64,000 nt of DNA from Streptomyces sp. BA2 (lineage in GTDB: Bacteria > Actinomycetota > Actinomycetes > Streptomycetales > Streptomycetaceae): contig NZ_WSRO01000002.1 of the NCBI RefSeq assembly GCF_009769735.1, positions 7,055,001 through 7,119,000 on the forward strand. The letters are read 5' to 3'. The translations under genes and the position numbers were made by a program. Of the stretch, positions 22,200-31,790 are shown piece after piece. The first letter of the stretch is position 1. The number at the start of each line of letters is the position of its first letter. The notes beneath the pieces are model-generated. The model ran no database searches. It had not been told where the DNA came from and saw only the letters and a program-made list of their open reading frames with translations.

Positions 22200-23195
22200 G
22201 TGCCGCACCCAGCGCTGCGCAGGACCCACGCCGCCGCGATCACCACGGTGCTCGCCGCGGCCACGCTCGCCGCCGTCGCCCCGTCCGCGACCGCCGCCGA
22301 CGCGCCTGCCGCCTCTGTCGACACTCCCGCACTCAAAGTGCTCTCGTACAACGCGTTTCTGTTCAGCAAGAACCTCTACCCGAACTGGGGCCAGGACCAT
22401 CGCGCCAAGGCCATACCGGCCGCGGACTTCTTCCAGGGCAAGGACGTGGTCGTCCTCCAGGAGGCCTTCGACAACTCCTCGTCCGACGCGCTGAAGGCCA
22501 ACGCCGCGGACCGCTACCCGCACCAGACCCCCGTCATGGGCCGGAGCAAGGACGGCTGGGACGCCACCGGCGGCGCGTACTCGTCGGTGACCCCGGAGGA
22601 CGGGGGAGTGACCGTCCTGAGCAAGTGGCCGATCCTGCGCAAGGAGCAGTACGTCTACAAGGACGCCTGTGGCGCCGACTCGTACTCCAACAAGGGCTTC
22701 GTCTATGCCCAGTTGAACGTCAACGGCACGAAGGTGCACGTCGTCGGCACCCACGCCCAGTCCACCGACCCGGGCTGCGGCTCCGGCGAGGCGGCCGCGA
22801 CGCGCGCCCTGCAGTTCAAGGAGATGGACGCCTTCCTCGACGCCAAGGACATCCCGGCGGGCGAACAGGTCGTCGTGGCGGGCGACTTCAACGTCGACTC
22901 CCACAGCGGTGAGTACGCCTCGATGCTCGCCGACGGAGGCTTCGCCCCCGCCGACGGCCGCAGCGGCCACCCGTACTCCTTCGACACCCAGGACAACTCC
23001 ATCGCGTCCGAGCGCTACCCGGACGACCCCCGCGAGGACCTCGACTACGTCCTGCACCGCAAGGGCCACGCCCGCCCCGCCACCTGGCGCAACGAGGTGG
23101 TCAAGGAGCAGAGCGCGCCCTGGACGGTCTCCAGCTGGGGCAAGCAGTACACATACACCAATCTGTCCGACCACTATCCGGTGATCGGCTCCTAG
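22200..23195 (+). CDS. Secreted sphingomyelin phosphodiesterase (DNase I-like fold)
   Basis: 331 residues from GTG at 22200, with AGGAG 7 bases upstream. A signal peptide (RRTHAAAITTVLAAATLAAV ... ATAADA) precedes an endonuclease/exonuclease/phosphatase domain: LKVLSYNAFLFSKNLYPNWG, VVVLQEAFD (metal Glu), GTHAQST, VVVAGDFNVD (catalytic Asp/Asn), and SDHYPVIGS at the end (catalytic Asp-His). All key residues are present. It hydrolyses sphingomyelin or related phosphodiesters outside the cell, and its neighbour PhoX could release phosphate from the product. Confidence 0.9.
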   Translation: MPHPALRRTHAAAITTVLAAATLAAVAPSATAADAPAASVDTPALKVLSYNAFLFSKNLYPNWGQDHRAKAIPAADFFQGKDVVVLQEAFDNSSSDALKANAADRYPHQTPVMGRSKDGWDATGGAYSSVTPEDGGVTVLSKWPILRKEQYVYKDACGADSYSNKGFVYAQLNVNGTKVHVVGTHAQSTDPGCGSGEAAATRALQFKEMDAFLDAKDIPAGEQVVVAGDFNVDSHSGEYASMLADGGFAPADGRSGHPYSFDTQDNSIASERYPDDPREDLDYVLHRKGHARPATWRNEVVKEQSAPWTVSSWGKQYTYTNLSDHYPVIGS

Positions 23196-23236
23196 CCCCA
23201 CGGGGTGCGCGGCGGGCAGCCGCGCACCCCATCCGG

Positions 23237-24601
23237 TCAGGTCCGGTGCCAGGGCCCCGTCACGGCGAACGTCGTGCCGGGGGTGTAGCAGTTGACGTAC
23301 ATCGTGTCGCGGTCCGGTGAGAACGAGACGCCCGCGAACTCGCCCCACTCGGGCTCCTCGGGGGTGCCGATGTTCTGCCGGTTGCGGGCCATCTCGTAGA
23401 CCTCACCCCGGCGCGTCAGGCCGTACACATGCTGGGCGCCTCCTCCGTCCTCGGCCACCATCAGGCCGCCGCTCGGCGCGAGGCAGATGTTGTCGGGGGA
23501 CTCGCCGGGCAGCTGGATGTCGGTGCTGGGGCCGAAGACGATCACCAGGGTGAGGCGGCGCTTCGACGGTTCGTAGCGCCAGACCTGCCCGAAGTGGTCG
23601 GCCGCCGAGCCCTCCGCGCTGTGCGCGAAGGACGACACGAAGTAGACGGAGCTCCCGCCCCAGTAGCAGCCCTCCAGTTTCTGCGCGTGCGTGATGCCCT
23701 TGGGGCCGAAGTCCTGGAGGCGGATGGGGGTCTGGGCGGCGAGCGGGTCCGGTACGTCGGCCCATTCGATGCCCTCGAAGCACGCGCCCGTCTCCTGGAT
23801 CGCGGACAGGTCGGGCACACCAGGCACCCGCATGGCCTGCAGCTTGCCGCCCGCGCGGAGCGAACCGCGGCCGCCCTCGGGCTTCTTGGGCAGGAAGCGG
23901 TAGAAGAGGCCGAAGGGCTTCTGGAAGGCGTCCTCGGTCTCGTAGACGACGCCACGTCGTGGATCGACGGCGATCGCCTCGTGCTGGAAGCGGCCCATCG
24001 CGGTGAGCGGCACGGCTCCGGTGCGGTGCGGGTCGACGGGGTCGACCTCGAAGATGAAGCCGTGGTCCTTGGTGTAGCCGTTCGTGCCGGCCTTGTCCTC
24101 GTTCTCCTCGCAGGTCAGCCAGGTGCCCCAAGGGGTGGGCCCGCCCGCGCAGTTGACCGCGGTCCCGGCGATCGCGACGCGCTCACCCAGGACGTTGTTG
24201 TGGCGGTCGAGCGCGAGCGTCGTACAGCCGCCCTTGGCCATCGGGTCGTAGGTGAGGCCCTTGACCGTGGGCACGGGGGTTCTTCCGTTGTGGCGGTTCT
24301 CGTGGTTGCGGACGAGGTGGACGCCGCCGCGCTTGCCGCGGAACGCGTCCATGCCGTCGAAGTTGCTCGGCACCTTGCCCTCACCGGACGGCAGAGCGCC
24401 GCCCTCCCGCGAGAGCACCTTGTAGCGGAAACCTTTCGGCAGATCGAGAAGACCGGCGGGGTCGGGCACCAGCGGCCCGTACCCGGCCTTGCCCTGCGCG
24501 GCGGCGCTCCCGGCGAACAGCTCCGTGAGCGCGCCGGTGAAGGCGATTCCCGCACCCACCGCACCGGTACGGGCTAGCACCTGACGTCGTGTCGTGGACA
24601 T
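23237..24601 (-). CDS. PhoX-family alkaline phosphatase, Tat-exported
   Basis: 454 residues from ATG at 24601 (AGGAGG 12 bases upstream); the longer frame to 24655 lacks support. A twin-arginine signal TRRQVLARTGAVGAGIAFTG leads to the mature enzyme. PhoX features: VRNHENRHNG, KGGCTTLALDRHNNVLGE, NCAGGPTPWGTWLTCEENED, RFQHEAIAVDPRRGVVYETED, SPDNICLAPSGGLMVAEDGG. The Glu/Asp-rich pattern forms the iron-calcium cofactor site. It scavenges phosphate from organic esters at the cell surface, and converges on the sphingomyelinase gene with a 41-base gap. Confidence 0.92.
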   Translation of the reverse strand: MSTTRRQVLARTGAVGAGIAFTGALTELFAGSAAAQGKAGYGPLVPDPAGLLDLPKGFRYKVLSREGGALPSGEGKVPSNFDGMDAFRGKRGGVHLVRNHENRHNGRTPVPTVKGLTYDPMAKGGCTTLALDRHNNVLGERVAIAGTAVNCAGGPTPWGTWLTCEENEDKAGTNGYTKDHGFIFEVDPVDPHRTGAVPLTAMGRFQHEAIAVDPRRGVVYETEDAFQKPFGLFYRFLPKKPEGGRGSLRAGGKLQAMRVPGVPDLSAIQETGACFEGIEWADVPDPLAAQTPIRLQDFGPKGITHAQKLEGCYWGGSSVYFVSSFAHSAEGSAADHFGQVWRYEPSKRRLTLVIVFGPSTDIQLPGESPDNICLAPSGGLMVAEDGGGAQHVYGLTRRGEVYEMARNRQNIGTPEEPEWGEFAGVSFSPDRDTMYVNCYTPGTTFAVTGPWHRT

Positions 24602-24696
24602 AAAAAGGTCGACCTCCTGCTGGCGGACAGGAACATGACCGGATGTGTGTACCACGCGCCCGGGCGTGCGGGAACCACGCGCGTAGAGGTGAGTCG

Positions 24697-25788
24697 CTAC
24701 GAACGCACGAGTCCCTTCGCGTCCCGCGCGAGCGCCGTGAGTCGCGAGATCGCCCGGAAGTACTTCTTCCGGTAGCCGCCGTTCAGCATGTCCTCGCTGA
24801 ACAGCTGGTCGAAGGGGACACCCGAGGCGAGTACGGGGACCTCGCGGTCGTACAGGCGGTCGGCGAGCACGACGAGGCGCAGGGCGGTCGACTGGTCGGG
24901 TACGGGCGTGACGTCGGTGAGGCAGACGGCCCGGAGGTCGTCGGTGAGCGCCCCGTACCGGCTGGGGTGGACGCGCGCGAGGTGGTCGAGCAGCTGCGGG
25001 AAGTCGTCGAGGCTCGCGCCGTCGGTCGCGTACGCGGCCTTGGTGACCTGCTCGTCCGAGTACGGAGCGGGCGCCTGGGGAAGCCCCCGGTGGCGGTAGT
25101 CATCGCCGTCGATGCGCAGCGACCTGAAGTGGGTGGCCAGACCCTGGATCTCGCGCAGGAAGTCGGCGGAGGCGAACCGGCCCTCGCCGAGCTTGCCCGG
25201 CAGCGTGTTCGAGGTCGCGGCGAGCGCGACGCCCTCCTCGACGAGCCGCGCGAGCAGCGAGGAGACGAGCACCGTGTCGCCCGGGTCGTCGAGCTCGAAC
25301 TCGTCGATGCAGAGCAGCCGGTGACCGCTGAGGGTGCGCACGGTCTGCTGGAAGCCGAGCGCCCCGACCAGGTTCGTCAGCTCGACGAAGGTGCCGAACG
25401 CCTTCTGCTCGGGCGCGGCGGGCGTCGCGTGCCAGAGGGAGGCGAGGAGGTGGGTCTTGCCCACGCCGTAGCCGCCGTCGAGGTAGACACCGCGGGGTCC
25501 GGTGGGGGCGGCGGGCTTCTTCTGGAACCAGCGGCGCTTGCCCGCACCGGACGCGTGCGCCCCGCCGAGCCCGGCCGCGAAGCCGCTCAGGACCCGCACG
25601 GCCTCGGTCTGGCTCGGCTGGTTCGGGTCCGGGATGTACGTATCGAAGCGGACGGAGTCGAAGCGCGGCGGCGGCACCATCTCGGCGACCAGACGGTCGG
25701 CGGGGACATGGGGCTCGCGGGCGCACAGCGACAGGGGAGCCGCTTCGGCTATGGGGCTCTGCCCGGGGGCGGCGGTGGAGGACGACAC
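24697..25788 (-). CDS. zapE: ZapE/AFG1-like ATPase
   Basis: 363 residues from GTG at 25788; the longer frame to 25827 would overlap the divergent start. P-loop GVYLDGGYGVGKTHLLASLW, Walker B LLCIDEFELDDPGD, sensor ATSNTLP, and arginine-containing GRFASADFLREIQGLA. These define the AFG1/ZapE AAA+ family; E. coli ZapE is linked to Z-ring constriction under stress. Cytoplasmic. It is divergent from the RibD-type reductase with only 37 bases between starts, so promoters overlap. Confidence 0.88.
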   Translation of the reverse strand: MSSSTAAPGQSPIAEAAPLSLCAREPHVPADRLVAEMVPPPRFDSVRFDTYIPDPNQPSQTEAVRVLSGFAAGLGGAHASGAGKRRWFQKKPAAPTGPRGVYLDGGYGVGKTHLLASLWHATPAAPEQKAFGTFVELTNLVGALGFQQTVRTLSGHRLLCIDEFELDDPGDTVLVSSLLARLVEEGVALAATSNTLPGKLGEGRFASADFLREIQGLATHFRSLRIDGDDYRHRGLPQAPAPYSDEQVTKAAYATDGASLDDFPQLLDHLARVHPSRYGALTDDLRAVCLTDVTPVPDQSTALRLVVLADRLYDREVPVLASGVPFDQLFSEDMLNGGYRKKYFRAISRLTALARDAKGLVRS

Positions 25789-25825
25789 GGTCCCTAACTC
25801 TAAGCGCCGTGCAAGACTGCTGGAC

Positions 25826-26590
25826 ATGCGACGCCTGTTCCCTGTGACCGACCAGACAGACGAAACATCAGTACGAGAGTGGGGGCTGGGGGAGCTGGCC
25901 GACGCGTACGCCTACCCTCCGGGCGAGACCTCCTGGCTGCGCGCCAACATGGTGTCCACGCTGGACGGGGCGGCCCAGCACGACGGCCGTTCGCACCCCA
26001 TCTCGAACGCCACTGACATGCGGATCTTCGGCACCTTGCGCTCAGTCGCCGATGCCGTGGTCGTGGGCGCCGAGACGGTACGCCAGGAGGGTTACAGACC
26101 GGCACGCGCGCGTGAGGCCTTCGCCGAGCGCAGGGAGGCCGCCGGGCAGACGGTGGCGCCCGCGATCGCCGTGGTCAGCGCGAGCCTCGACCTGGATTTC
26201 ACCCTTCCGCTCTTCACCTCGCCCCTGGTGCCCACGCTGGTGGTGACCGGCGCCGCGGCGCCCACCGACCGGGTCGCGGCGGCCGAGAAGGCGGGCGCCG
26301 TGGTGGTGATCGCGGGGGAGGGCGCGGTGGTCGAGCCCGAGCGGGTCGCGCCCGCCCTGGCCGAGCGCGGTCTGACCCGGCTGCTCACGGAGGGCGGGCC
26401 CCGGCTGCTCGGCCAGTTCGTGGCTGCGGGGGCCCTGGACGAGCTCTGTCTGACGGTGTCCCCGATGCTCACCGCGGGGGACGCTCAGCGGATCGCCTGG
26501 GGGTCCGCGGTGGAGGTGCCGTCGCGCTTCGCGCTGGCTTCCGTACTGGAGGAGGCCGGGTTCCTCTTCACCCGATACCGTCGAACCTGA
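25826..26590 (+). CDS. Pyrimidine/5-amino-6-(5-phosphoribosylamino)uracil reductase-type protein (RibD C domain)
   Basis: 254 residues from ATG at 25826. It has WLRANMVSTLDGAAQHDGRS (substrate loop), DMRIFGTLRSVADAVVVGAE (NADPH region), and LLTEGGPRLLGQFVAAGALD, the conserved EGGP glycine motif of RibD/DHFR-like reductases. The length fits a stand-alone RibD_C protein rather than full RibG. The reaction would be NADPH-dependent reduction of a pyrimidine or pteridine; involvement in riboflavin synthesis is not supported by any neighbour. Confidence 0.85.
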   Translation: MRRLFPVTDQTDETSVREWGLGELADAYAYPPGETSWLRANMVSTLDGAAQHDGRSHPISNATDMRIFGTLRSVADAVVVGAETVRQEGYRPARAREAFAERREAAGQTVAPAIAVVSASLDLDFTLPLFTSPLVPTLVVTGAAAPTDRVAAAEKAGAVVVIAGEGAVVEPERVAPALAERGLTRLLTEGGPRLLGQFVAAGALDELCLTVSPMLTAGDAQRIAWGSAVEVPSRFALASVLEEAGFLFTRYRRT

Positions 26591-26735
26591 CAATCAGCGG
26601 AATCAGCCGTTCCGTTTGGCTTCCGTTGGGCACACTAAAAGTCGCAGACCCCGTGCGGCCACGGGGCAGGATGGTTTCCGCAGGGGCTTGACGAGACAGA
26701 CTCTCGGCAGCCCACGGATGAGAAGGGCGCCTGTC

Positions 26736-27209
26736 GTGTTCACAAGCGTATTGATGATCGAGAAGGCCCTGACCTCCGCCGACGTGGAGTTCGTCACCAC
26801 CTTGCACGGCGACGAGACGGTCAGCTTCCGGGTGCTGCTCCAGCCCCGCGGCGATCAGGCGGACCGCCTCCTCCGGGCCATCGACGACGTGGCTCTGGGG
26901 GAGCTCGACGAGGCGGCGAAGGAAGGCGACGTACCCGAGGGGCAGGACGCCACGGCCCCCGCGCAGAAGGCCCTCGCGGTCTCGCTGACGGCACTGCGCG
27001 CGGCGGGCTGCGAGGCGACCGGCCAGCTGATCGAGGACCACCCCCTCGACGCGCTCAAGGAACTGGTCGACGAGGCGGACGCGGACGAGGTCATCGTGCT
27101 GACCGACCCGCACTACGTGGAGGAGTTCTTCCACCGGGACTGGGCGTCTCGTGCCCGGCACAAGGTGGGCGTTCCCGTCCTGAAGCTGTTCTCGCACACG
27201 GAGGACTAG
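26736..27209 (+). CDS. Conserved actinobacterial protein upstream of murC, function unknown
   Basis: 157 residues from GTG at 26736 (GAAGGG 8 bases upstream); the open frame to 26616 is probably leader. It starts MFTSVLMIEKALTSADVEFV, has an acidic central helix (DQADRLLRAIDDVALGELDE) and ends with ADADEVIVLTDPHYVEEFFH, VGVPVLKLFSHTED. The alternating strands and the EVIVLTxPHxVEEFF segment suggest a universal-stress-like Rossmann unit. Streptomyces homologues are sometimes labelled indole-3-glycerol phosphate synthase, which the sequence does not support. Confidence 0.7.
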   Translation: MFTSVLMIEKALTSADVEFVTTLHGDETVSFRVLLQPRGDQADRLLRAIDDVALGELDEAAKEGDVPEGQDATAPAQKALAVSLTALRAAGCEATGQLIEDHPLDALKELVDEADADEVIVLTDPHYVEEFFHRDWASRARHKVGVPVLKLFSHTED

Positions 27210-27302
27210 GAATTAGGCTGGGCCGGCCCAGTTACTAGGCTGGACCCCGCCGGGCCGCACGGCCCGGTACGTTCAGTCGCCGTCACACCTGGAGAAAAAC
27301 CT

Positions 27303-28697
27303 ATGGCACCCGGCCTTCCCACCGCCATGGACCGACCGCACTTCATCGGCATCGGCGGCGCCGGAATGTCGGGCATCGCCAAGATCCTGGCCCAGCGTGG
27401 CGCCAAGGTCGCGGGCAGCGACGCGCGGGAGTCCGCCACCGCCGAGGCCCTGCGGACCCTGGGCGCCACGGTCCACATCGGCCACGACGCCGCGCACCTC
27501 GCACCCGACGCGACCTGCGTGGTCGTCTCCTCCGCGATCCGCGCCGACAACCCCGAGCTGGCCCGCGCCACCGAGCTCGGCATCCCGGTCGTCCACCGCT
27601 CGGACGCGCTCGCCTCCCTCATGGAGGGCCTGCGTCCGATCGCGGTGGCCGGCACGCACGGCAAGACCACGACGACGTCGATGCTCGCCGTCACCCTCTC
27701 CACCCTCGGCCTCGACCCCTCGTACGCGATCGGCGGCGACCTGGACGCGCCGGGCTCGAACGCCCTGCACGGCGAGGGCGGCATCTTCGTGGCCGAGGCG
27801 GACGAGAGCGACCGCAGCTTCCACAAGTACGCGCCCGAGGTCGCCATCGTCCTGAACGTGGAGCTCGACCACCACGCCAACTACGCGTCGATGGACGAGA
27901 TCTACGAGTCCTTCGAGACCTTCGCGGGCAAGATCGTCCCCGGCGGCACGCTGGTGATCGCCGCGGACCAGGACGGCGCGGCGGAGCTGACGAGGCGGGT
28001 CCGCGGCCTGGGCGAGCTGAAGGTGGTGACCTACGGCGAGTCCGAGGGCTCCGACCTGCGCATCCACAAGATCACCCCGCGCGGCCTGACCAGCGAGGTC
28101 ACGGTGATCCTGAACGGCAAGTTCCTGACCTTCACGGTCTCCGTCCCCGGCCGCCACTACGCCCACAACGCGGTGGCCGCCCTGGCCGCGGGCATCGCGC
28201 TCGGTATCCCGGCGCACAACCTCGCCTCCGCCATCGGCTCGTACACCGGCGTCAAGCGACGCCTCCAGCTCAAGGGCGAGGCGGCGGGCGTCCAGGTCAT
28301 CGACTCGTACGCGCACCACCCCACGGAGATGACCGCGGACCTGGAGGCGATGCGCTCCTCCGCGGGCGACTCGCGCCTCCTCGTCCTCTTCCAGCCGCAC
28401 CTCTTCTCCCGCACGCAGGAGCTGGGCAAGGAGATGGGCCAGGCCCTGGCCCTCGCGGACGCCTCCGTGGTCCTCGACATCTACCCCGCACGCGAGGACC
28501 CGATCCCCGGCATCACCAGCGCCCTGATCATCGACGCGGCCGTGGCGGCGGGCGCCGACGTGCGCGCCGTGCACGACAAGACGGAGGCCGCGGCGGTCGT
28601 GGCGGGAATGACGCGACCCGGCGATCTCGTTCTCACCATGGGAGCGGGCGACGTCACGGACCTCGGCCCGCAGATCCTGTCAGAGCTGTCGAAGTAG
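27303..28697 (+). CDS. murC: UDP-N-acetylmuramate--L-alanine ligase
   Basis: 464 residues from ATG at 27303 (GGAG 11 bases upstream). Mur ligase N domain GIGGAGMSGIAKILAQRG, P-loop AVAGTHGKTTTTSMLA, central EADESDRSFHKYAPEVAIVL and NVELDHHANYASM, C domain PGRHYAHNAVAALAAG, YAHHPTEMTADLEAM, FQPHLFSRTQ. It adds L-Ala to UDP-MurNAc in the cytoplasm, the first step of the peptide stem. It is outside the usual dcw cluster, as is common when Streptomyces carries murC here with msrB. Confidence 0.97.
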   Translation: MAPGLPTAMDRPHFIGIGGAGMSGIAKILAQRGAKVAGSDARESATAEALRTLGATVHIGHDAAHLAPDATCVVVSSAIRADNPELARATELGIPVVHRSDALASLMEGLRPIAVAGTHGKTTTTSMLAVTLSTLGLDPSYAIGGDLDAPGSNALHGEGGIFVAEADESDRSFHKYAPEVAIVLNVELDHHANYASMDEIYESFETFAGKIVPGGTLVIAADQDGAAELTRRVRGLGELKVVTYGESEGSDLRIHKITPRGLTSEVTVILNGKFLTFTVSVPGRHYAHNAVAALAAGIALGIPAHNLASAIGSYTGVKRRLQLKGEAAGVQVIDSYAHHPTEMTADLEAMRSSAGDSRLLVLFQPHLFSRTQELGKEMGQALALADASVVLDIYPAREDPIPGITSALIIDAAVAAGADVRAVHDKTEAAAVVAGMTRPGDLVLTMGAGDVTDLGPQILSELSK

Positions 28698-28737
28698 CCG
28701 AAGTTCTCGAAGTTCTCGAAGTAAGGGGTTCAGTCTC

Positions 28738-29145
28738 ATGTCGTACGACGTCGAGAAGCCGGACGAGCAGTGGCGCGCGGAGCTGAGCCCCTCGGAGTAC
28801 GCGGTGCTGCGCCAGGCGGGCACGGAGCCCGCGTTCGTGGGTGAGTACACCGACACCAAGACCAAGGGCGTCTACTCCTGTCGTGCGTGCGGCGCGGAGC
28901 TGTTCACCTCGGAGGAGAAGTTCGAGTCGCACTGCGGCTGGCCGAGCTTCTTCGACCCCAAGGACACGGACGCGGTCGAGCTCATCCAGGACACCTCGCA
29001 CGGCATGGTGCGCACGGAGGTGCGCTGCGCGCGCTGCGGCTCGCACCTCGGTCACGTATTCGAGGGCGAGGGCTACGCGACACCGACGGACCAGCGGTAC
29101 TGCATCAACTCGATCTCACTGACGCTGGCGCCCGAGGAGGGCTGA
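28738..29145 (+). CDS. msrB: Peptide-methionine (R)-S-oxide reductase
   Basis: 135 residues from ATG at 28738. Zinc ligands CRAC and CARC, the core KFESHCGWPSFFD, GMVRTEVRCARCGSHLGHVF, and the catalytic Cys in QRYCINSISL are all present. It repairs Met-R-sulfoxide in proteins. It is separated from murC by 40 bases that contain two to three copies of gaagttctc, and is probably co-transcribed with it. Confidence 0.95.
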   Translation: MSYDVEKPDEQWRAELSPSEYAVLRQAGTEPAFVGEYTDTKTKGVYSCRACGAELFTSEEKFESHCGWPSFFDPKDTDAVELIQDTSHGMVRTEVRCARCGSHLGHVFEGEGYATPTDQRYCINSISLTLAPEEG

Positions 29146-29239
29146 GCCACCGAGTCGTCGCCCGCTCGGGAGCCGAGAACCGCGGCGACTGCTCTGCTTC
29201 CGCCGAACCCGGTACGCCGTCGTCGCTGATCGGCACAAT

Positions 29240-29632
29240 GTGAAGGTGCCCAACTTCACTGAGCTCGAGCTCGCCGACGGGACCGCCATCCGTTTCGAGG
29301 TGTTCCCCGCCCAGGGGCAGCCGCCCGTGCCGGAACCGGAGTCGGACGGGGACCTGCCCGACGGCATGGGCCACAGCGTTCCGGTGTCACGGGGCGGCGA
29401 CGCGGTGGCCGCGTTCGCCGTCGAGGCGCTGCGCACCACCCTGCGCCCGCTGGGCCCCCTCATCCGCGAGGTCCATGACGCGGTGATGGGGTCCGAACGG
29501 CCCCCGCAGGAGGCGAGCGTGACGTTCGGGGTGCAGGTCGGGCAGGACCTCAAGCTCGGCATCGTCGGCGCCAGCGCGCAGGCCCACCTCACCGTCTCGG
29601 CGACGTGGCAGCGCCCTGCGTCGGCCGGCTGA
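29240..29632 (+). CDS. Trypco1/CU044_2847-family protein
   Basis: 130 residues from GTG at 29240. The pattern TELELADGTAIRFEVFP at the start, a helix AFAVEALRTTLRPLGPLIRE in the middle and the closing strands EASVTFGVQVGQDLKLGIVG ... AHLTVSATWQ match the trypsin-co-occurring domain 1 proteins. These small proteins are encoded next to trypsin-VMAP genes and are predicted sensors or protease partners. One base separates it from the protease gene, so the four genes 29240-36129 form one operon. Confidence 0.8.
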   Translation: MKVPNFTELELADGTAIRFEVFPAQGQPPVPEPESDGDLPDGMGHSVPVSRGGDAVAAFAVEALRTTLRPLGPLIREVHDAVMGSERPPQEASVTFGVQVGQDLKLGIVGASAQAHLTVSATWQRPASAG

Positions 29633-29633
29633 C

Positions 29634-31790
29634 ATGGGCTGGTTCCTGACCGAGGCCGGGTCTCCCTCGGCCGACCCGCGGCACTGCGTCGTCTCGGTGC
29701 TGCGCACCCGTGACGTCAAGACCGCGGGAGCCGGGGTGTTGTTGACCCCGACCCGGCTGCTGACCTGTGCTCATGTCGTCAACGACGCCTTGGGGCGCAG
29801 GCCGTTCGAGACCCGGCATCCCGGTCGCGAGACGGTGCACGTGACCCTGCGCGGGCCGACCGCCTCCGTCAACCACGAGACCAGAGTGGCCCATTGGGTG
29901 CCGCCACGCCGTCTCGACGGCGCGGCGGAGGTGCAGGAGAAGAGCGATCACGAATGGCTCGGCGACCTCGCGGTGCTGCGCCTCGACTCGATGCCCCACG
30001 AAGCTGTCCCCTCGCCGTTGTGGCAGCCCATGGCGCAGGGGCAGTCGCTGCGGGCCTGGCACGGCAGCGGCATGAGCAGTTCCTTCGCCGACGTACGGGT
30101 CAAGACCTGTGACGACGTGCTCGGGTACGTGGACGGAGAGCCCACCGGGATGGCCATCGGCCCCGCGTTCAGCGGCGGCCCGCTCTGGTCGGTCACCGAC
30201 AATGCCGCCGTGGGCCTGGTGGTCGCCCACATCATGCCGCCCGCCGACCCTGTCACCGGGGAGGCCAGGCCCTTCAGCTCCCAGCACCTCTCGCGCCGCA
30301 GCTGGGGCATCCCCTGGCAGCGCATCGAGGCCGAACTGCGGGCCGTCGGCGCCGATGACCTCCTCGACGTCGCCGTGGCCGACCCGGACGATCCCGCGTT
30401 GCCGGTGCTCACCGAACTCCTCGAGGGCGTCATGCCCTCACCCGTGCTGCGCGGGGACCACGCGAGAGCCGTCGCGCGCCGGTGCGGATATGGCCACCCG
30501 GGCGGCGAATCCGCCCCCACTCCCGCGGAGTTCGCCCAGCTCCTGGTCACCGAACCCCGCGCGCTCGCGGCGCTCACCGAAGTGCTGCGGCGCCCCGAAC
30601 CCGCCGCCGTCCGCCCGCTGTTGAACGCCGGGCAGTTCTCACCGGTGCCCCGGCTGCTCTCGCCCGACGAGCACCGCAGACTCCACCAGACGCTGAAGGC
30701 GGTCCCCGCGGCCACCCTGGCCCGGCTGCCGGAAGCGGTGCGCGCCGCACTGCCCCTGGCGGCCGCCTTCCCCGGGGAGGACTCCACCGACGCCTACCTC
30801 GATCACCTCGAATGCCTGCCGGGCGACAGCCGCACGGACGGGGAGGGGTTCCGGGTTCCGGCCCTGCTGCGGGTGATGGAGTACATGGCGGCCCTGTGCC
30901 TGCCCGCGCAGTGCGCACGGCTGCGGATGTGGTCGGACGGCGTCGCCAAGCGGCTCGGCATCCCCCGCTCGGCCCTCGCCGAACGCCGTTCCGACGCGGT
31001 GGACTGGTCCAGGACCCAGGGTCAACGGGACGTGCCACTGCGGGTGTTGGTGCAGGTGAGCCGCAGCGGTGAGGACCGCTACCGGCTGCGCGTCTGGTGC
31101 GACGAGGGCTCCGGGCCCCGTCAGGTGTCGACGGAGGGCGATGTCACGTTCAGCGCGGCGCTGGCCGCGCGGGAGCTGCTGCGGGTCCTGGAGTCGCTGC
31201 ACCAGGCCTCGCCGAGCGACCGAAGACCCCTCGTGGAGGCGCTGGTCGACCGGGCGGGGCTGAACCTGCCGATAGACGAGTGGGAGAGCTTCGGGCCCGA
31301 CGATCTGGTGCCGGGGGTCATCGGCGCGGAGTACCCACTGGTCGTCAACTGTCCGGAACTCCTGCGCCGCAACGAACGTTTTCTCCCTGACTGGCGCCGC
31401 CGCTGGCGCCAGCTCGACACGGGCGTCTCCCTGTTGTTCGCCGACGAATCGCTGGGACGGCGCGAGATCTACGGCGCGTTGATGGACCACGCGGACGCCG
31501 TGCGCGTCGCGGTGGACGTCCCGCCGCGTCTGCGCGACGAGGTCGTGCAGGCATGCCTGGTGGTCGGGATCCCGGTGGTCGTGTGGGACCGGGGCCTCGG
31601 GCGCGAGTCCCACGCAGTGGAGCGGATGAGCGGCGTGACCACCCGTGAGCTCCCCGAAGGCGTGCGGTCGTACCGCGCCAAGACGGTGCACCAGCCCCGC
31701 GCCTTTCCCGGACGTCCGGTCCTCGCCTGGGCCGACCCGGACCGCACGGTTCCGCAACTGCATCTGTCCGAGCCCCAGGAGGGAACATGA
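29634..31790 (+). CDS. Trypsin-like protease fused to VMAP C-terminal domain
   Basis: 718 residues from ATG at 29634. N-terminal trypsin fold with the full triad: His47 in LLTCAHVV, Asp111 in GDLAVLRL, Ser180 in AFSGGPLW. A middle helical region (~270-400, ALAALTEVLRRPEPAAVRPL) is followed by a large C-terminal domain (VPLRVLVQVSRSGEDRYRLR, VDRAGLNLPIDEWE, EYPLVVNCPELLRR, ADAVRVAVDVPPRLRDEVVQ, GIPVVVWDRG) typical of vWA-MoxR-associated proteins (VMAP). In the predicted system VMAP is the effector, activated through the MoxR ATPase and vWA partner. It overlaps the MoxR gene by ATGA. Confidence 0.85.
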   Translation: MGWFLTEAGSPSADPRHCVVSVLRTRDVKTAGAGVLLTPTRLLTCAHVVNDALGRRPFETRHPGRETVHVTLRGPTASVNHETRVAHWVPPRRLDGAAEVQEKSDHEWLGDLAVLRLDSMPHEAVPSPLWQPMAQGQSLRAWHGSGMSSSFADVRVKTCDDVLGYVDGEPTGMAIGPAFSGGPLWSVTDNAAVGLVVAHIMPPADPVTGEARPFSSQHLSRRSWGIPWQRIEAELRAVGADDLLDVAVADPDDPALPVLTELLEGVMPSPVLRGDHARAVARRCGYGHPGGESAPTPAEFAQLLVTEPRALAALTEVLRRPEPAAVRPLLNAGQFSPVPRLLSPDEHRRLHQTLKAVPAATLARLPEAVRAALPLAAAFPGEDSTDAYLDHLECLPGDSRTDGEGFRVPALLRVMEYMAALCLPAQCARLRMWSDGVAKRLGIPRSALAERRSDAVDWSRTQGQRDVPLRVLVQVSRSGEDRYRLRVWCDEGSGPRQVSTEGDVTFSAALAARELLRVLESLHQASPSDRRPLVEALVDRAGLNLPIDEWESFGPDDLVPGVIGAEYPLVVNCPELLRRNERFLPDWRRRWRQLDTGVSLLFADESLGRREIYGALMDHADAVRVAVDVPPRLRDEVVQACLVVGIPVVVWDRGLGRESHAVERMSGVTTRELPEGVRSYRAKTVHQPRAFPGRPVLAWADPDRTVPQLHLSEPQEGT

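Noticed and set aside
26736..27209. Indole-3-glycerol phosphate synthase
   Set aside because: None of the TIM-barrel catalytic motifs is present and the protein is far too short.
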